Shown one piece after another: positions 60,364 through 64,000 of a stretch of DNA of 64,000 bases. Origin of the DNA: Tubiluchus corallicola (lineage: Eukaryota; Priapulida; Priapulimorpha; Priapulimorphida; Tubiluchidae); assembly GCA_030141605.1 (NCBI GenBank), contig JAQGDQ010000589.1, positions 1-64,000 on the forward strand, given 5' to 3'. A program made the position numbers and the translations under genes. Every line of letters starts with the position of its first letter. Position 1 is the stretch's first letter. Under the pieces are notes generated by a model. That model saw nothing but the letters and a program-made list of their open reading frames with translations, had not been told where the DNA came from and ran no database searches.

Positions 60364-60425
60364 ACACACACACTCACACACACACACACACACACACATA
60401 CGTACATATATATATATGTACACAC
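60364..60425. repeat. (CA)n and TA-rich microsatellite
   Basis: ACACAC repeats interrupted by CTC, followed by self-complementary ACATATATATATGTACAC sequence. Confidence 0.9.
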
Positions 60426-60454
60426 ATATATCACAGAACGCTATGCTGGTGAGT

Positions 60455-60720
60455 TATTTTAAGATTGGGTCCGGGTTTTCCTTTATAGCATTCAAGTTGT
60501 TACATGCATTTAGCCATCCGTTAGTTAGACAGGCACTAGCGCCAGCATCACTGTAAAGCGTTGAACCCCCAAAAAATGCTTTACATCTCAGTTCAGTGGT
60601 GTTTCTTGTGACGTACTACACACGTTCAACAGCTCATGCGTGAGCACGGCGATAAACTAGAAATGTGAATTTTAAATAAAAATCTGTCGGGCTTTTGTAC
60701 ATAACACTGAAATTGTTGAA
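60455..60720 (+). repeat. dispersed repeat, copy C (partial)
   Basis: Matches the first part of copy B (26865-27060): TTAGTTAGACAGGCACTAGCG, AGCTCATGCG-GAGCAC-like text, and TTTTGTACATAACACTGAA. It is preceded by TAAGATTGGGTCCGGGTTTT, which is the reverse complement (one mismatch and one extra base) of the text at the left edge of copy B. Confidence 0.65.
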
Positions 60721-62189
60721 TGGACACATTGTATTCTAAAGGGGCTGCTAGTCTTACTGTCACTTTTCAATACTCGACAAGTCTCTAAACTGAACACAAC
60801 GCATATAGTTTACATCAAACATCGGAGATGATATCCTTATAGTTAACACACCACAAAAACTTACAAAGCAATTATAAACGTAAATTCTTCCAGCCAAATC
60901 CACACGGTCTTCCGTGAGTACAATAAACGCCAACATACGACTCAGCAAATTGATTCATTTTCACGAGCTGAATGTTCAGAACAACAACATTAAGTTGCCC
61001 TGACGATACAACTTTCAATAGCAGCGAAATTTTGAGCTCGCATTGTGTTAAAGTTAAAGTTTGATTTTGGAAGGTATTACTAGAAAATGACAGTTAATTC
61101 AATGGAAATTGATTTTCATCACTAACGTGCTAGCTTACAGTTTAAACAAATGTATAAATCTTACTTTTAAATAGAGGGACCAAATAGTTTCGGTAATGAT
61201 AAGGTGAACAAAATACAGATTGGTGTCATTGTAATAATGCAGCTCATTAAACACCAGAACATATTACATTTTGACTGTGATTTGGTAGACCACCAATTTC
61301 GAATTAATTTAAGACAAGTTCTGTCTTCAGCCGAAATAAGCAATGTTAAAAGAGATAAAGATGTATTTCAGGCATATGTGAATATTGTTAGTGTTAGTGT
61401 TCTGACGTCATCCATTATACTCCTTATAACTAATAACCTTATAACTCTAATTTAAGCTGCTGCTGGCTTTGCGTTAGGTAAATGGTAGGTAGAATGTTCG
61501 TGCATTGTTGATTATAAGTGTATTGATAAGTCGTCTCATTGGGGGCTTATTTTTCGAATCGGGCCCACCGAGACGAACGGGGAGGGGGAGAAAAACCTCC
61601 AAAAACGCCCTTTTGACCATTTTTGCGAAAAATTGCAAAATTTATACTTCTTATTTCTAGAAAACGCGAACGTGCCAGGAGCAGTGCCGGTAATGGTTGA
61701 ACAGCCCATTCAATGGTGGGTGCTACAGTCATACTTGAATTCACGCGAGGGCCACTAATATCCGTTACTGGCATTTTCCGGGACGCATACAACCACATTT
61801 TGTCGTAAACTGCACAAGCAGCCTACAGAAAAGCTTGATTTCTGCAACTATTTGAGCGTGTTGAGAAAAAATAAACACACTCGCAGAAGAAGACGAAACG
61901 GTCCATTAAATGCTGGAGGTTTTGATAGGATAGAGGTCAACTATATGAAACTGATAGGGCGTATTTCAAAGTTCTTTTTCAAACCCCCCCTAAGCTGCAC
62001 GCTATTTGGAATATCCATTGTCTCTGAGTTTGGGAAATTTCGCGGCTGTTCCAGGCATTGTTGTCACCCGCCGTTCTACAGTGATTTAGATTTTATACGT
62101 AAATAAGTTGTGTTAGCCTATTTGGTGCTGGTGCTGTAGGTGTCACCATCGCTCGCGTCATCATCATCGCCATCAACATCATGATCACT
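60721..62189. other. no gene recognised
   Basis: Contains open frames of 80-85 codons (61204-61455 plus, 61547-61798 minus, 61852-62106 plus) without recognised domains. The 61550-62110 stretch is less AT-rich and may be part of a repeat. Confidence 0.35.
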
Positions 62190-62530
62190 GTGTGATGTGG
62201 TGGGGTTGTGTGGCATGGTTGTGGTAGTGTGCTGTGGGTGTTGTGCTGTAAATGGCATGATGGGGTGGTAGGGTGCGCATGGGGTTGGTGGAGTGGTGTG
62301 GGTGGTCTGGTGGGTGTGGTTTAGTGTAGTGCGAGTGACTTGGTGTTGATGACGTGGTGTGGAAGGTGTTGGTGTAGTGTGGGTGGTGTGGTGTTGTGTT
62401 GTGGTATGGTGCAGTGTGGTGTGGTGTGGATGATGTGGACAGTGTGCTGTGAGGGAGTGTTGTGTTGGTGTGGTGTGGTGTGATGTGATGTGTGGGTGGT
62501 GTTGTGGCATGGTGTGGTGTTGCAGGTCGG
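62190..62530. repeat. imperfect GTGGTG-rich array
   Basis: About 340 bases of G/T-biased sequence dominated by GTGGT, GTGTGGT and TGTGG words. The minus-strand His/Thr/Pro-rich open frame over it is a composition artefact. Confidence 0.85.
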
Positions 62531-63009
62531 TGTGGTGAGATTTGGGTTGCAGTTGTGAGTTTTTACTACGAATGCTCTGATTATTTATTCCGCGTTACTG
62601 CCACAACCTCTGTATGAAAAAAAGGCAGATGCAAGTGGTATAAAATGTCAAGCTGGATTTTTCAAGCTATAAAATGGAGCGGTATAGGTGGAGGGTTTTC
62701 TTGTACTTAAATGGAATACAGCATGAGTGTTACATAATTCGTGTGCTAGTTAAAAGTTTTGTTCAGATGTGGTGTAATCTGTTGCACTCATTGTGATAAT
62801 GCAAACGACTAAGCGTTGGCAACTAATACATAAACATTCAATTGCATTAATATTGTAGAAATAATTATTAAGCAACATCAACAAAAAATGTATGTAAAAA
62901 ACACTATCATTAGTCAAACACTAATTTAACTACTTTAAAATGAGCTAAATATGGTTACCTTTTACCATGTTTCCAAAATAAACAAAACACTTTAAGCCAG
63001 AGGCTTACT
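62531..63009. other. no gene recognised
   Basis: AT-rich spacer between the GT-rich array and the right copy of the inverted repeat. Confidence 0.45.
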
Positions 63010-64000
63010 GTCTCAAGTCGATCAACTAACAAATAAATTGCCAAATAATGCACCACAGCTAAACCTAACTAAAAAGGGGTACCTATTTGTCTAGCTTACA
63101 TGCCACCCCAAATGATGTAGTCCTCGCTAGCGTTATGATGATCAACCGGCATTATCTCACTTAGAAAGTACACAATGGAGGTTGCGTAGACCTACTAAGT
63201 TTACCGTAGGGCGCCTCTATGATGAGGTTGCTACTCAGTGTCATCTTAATGTCATCACCAATTTCTTGAACAGCAAGGAGGTTAAGTTCAGCTTCCACGC
63301 AACTGCTAGCATCAGATAAGCAAATACTGAATCGTGCAAATTACAGTCTCTGGGTTGTTACCGTACTGGGGGGGTGCCTTGTCACTTCAAACATGGATCA
63401 GCCTCTCAAAGGTTTGTCGGTAAGCCCATAGCACTTCCCAACAATACGATCACAGCAATAAGACAAAGTCTTAATCGTCACCAAACTTTGTGGAAATGTC
63501 TCTCATCAAAAACATCTGCCCCCTCAAGTTGTCCAATAATTTCAGATCTCATGGACAAAGTCACCATACGTTATAACTGACTACGTGGACAATACTACTT
63601 GCACGTCATATCAGTCTACGTGCCGTACCTGGAGTAAAGTTGCTGACCTCTTTTTGATACCTGCCAGAGTAGTAGGCATAGGTATACGCTGGCTTCCTAC
63701 AGCTATCATTACAAGCGATTAAACTGGCCCTCCCTTAAACAGTACTTACTAACCTTCGCTAATGGCCATTATCGTTTACAGGCTATAGAAAAGATCTTTT
63801 TAATGCTAATGTTATTTTACTTCCACATTTGAAGGAAAGGTAGAATACATATTGAGATATGCACAGCACAGAAGGGCCAAAAATGATTGGGGTTTGTGTT
63901 TTCTTTCCAAACTCTGCAACTGGGCTGACCAACCAACTGACAGACTAACTGAACAAACACCACACTCACATGACATAAGCTACTACACCAGTCTATTTAT
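63010..64000 (+). repeat. ~1-kb inverted repeat, right copy, continues past the window
   Basis: Reverse-complement partner of 59195-60205, with many point differences and small indels. The plus frame 63374-63580 retains the HFKHGSASQRFV and KPIALPNNTITAIRQ text and then shifts. The copy is still matching at the last base of the window. Confidence 0.85.

Noticed and set aside
62118-62510. 130-codon His/Thr/Pro-rich minus-strand frame
   Set aside because: It follows the GTGGTG-rich low-complexity DNA and has no domain.

Overview
This is an AT-rich animal nuclear genome segment, not a microbial one. The signs are spliced genes (a matched donor and acceptor around a long intron), several non-LTR retrotransposon lineages, BEL/Pao and Ty3/gypsy debris, many microsatellites and minisatellites, and Golgi-type type II membrane glycosyltransferases. 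The gene families and repeats fit a marine invertebrate (lophotrochozoan or cnidarian). The sequence alone does not settle the phylum.

The host genes are mostly glycan-building enzymes, and they come from different families. In order they are: a GT31 galactosyltransferase-like first exon (319-874, -); a GT-A enzyme with an EDD motif (10790-11875, -), head to head with a PF03407-type nucleotide-sugar transferase (12450-13439, +); a GT11 alpha-1,2-fucosyltransferase-like gene (34886-35977, +); a broken paralogue of the 10790 gene with two in-frame stops (41043-42065, +); a GT8 glucoside-xylosyltransferase-like gene (49535-50686, -); and a carbohydrate sulfotransferase (58215-59101, +). A phase-matched signal-anchor exon for the sulfotransferase lies 6.7 kb upstream (51422-51530). 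All are predicted Golgi enzymes with an N-terminal anchor. A region of this kind could supply several steps of one fucosylated, xylosylated, sulfated glycan, but co-location is all the sequence shows.

The space between these genes is filled by mobile and repetitive DNA. A jockey/I-like LINE with a gag-like zinc-knuckle region lies at 5.9-10.2 kb. A degraded CR1/L2-like LINE with a BEL/Pao fragment is at 27.5-29.9 kb. A CR1/L2-like LINE with a 5' inversion (twin-priming structure) is at 30.9-32.9 kb, and a near full-length relative with a mutated catalytic box is at 53.0-57.1 kb. A gypsy remnant missing its reverse transcriptase is at 48.4-49.5 kb, and SWIM/YqaJ-type fragments bracketed by a direct repeat are at 17-19 kb. 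At the right edge are two ~1 kb repeats in inverted orientation.

The tandem arrays are striking: a 32-bp array (20.0-20.6 kb), a 17/18-bp array open in all three forward frames (38.8-39.5 kb), and a 63-bp array of about 40 copies (44.1-46.6 kb) open on both strands over long stretches. A second copy of the DNA next to the 63-bp array, without the array, lies at 25.0-25.5 kb. No rRNA, tRNA or CRISPR was recognised.
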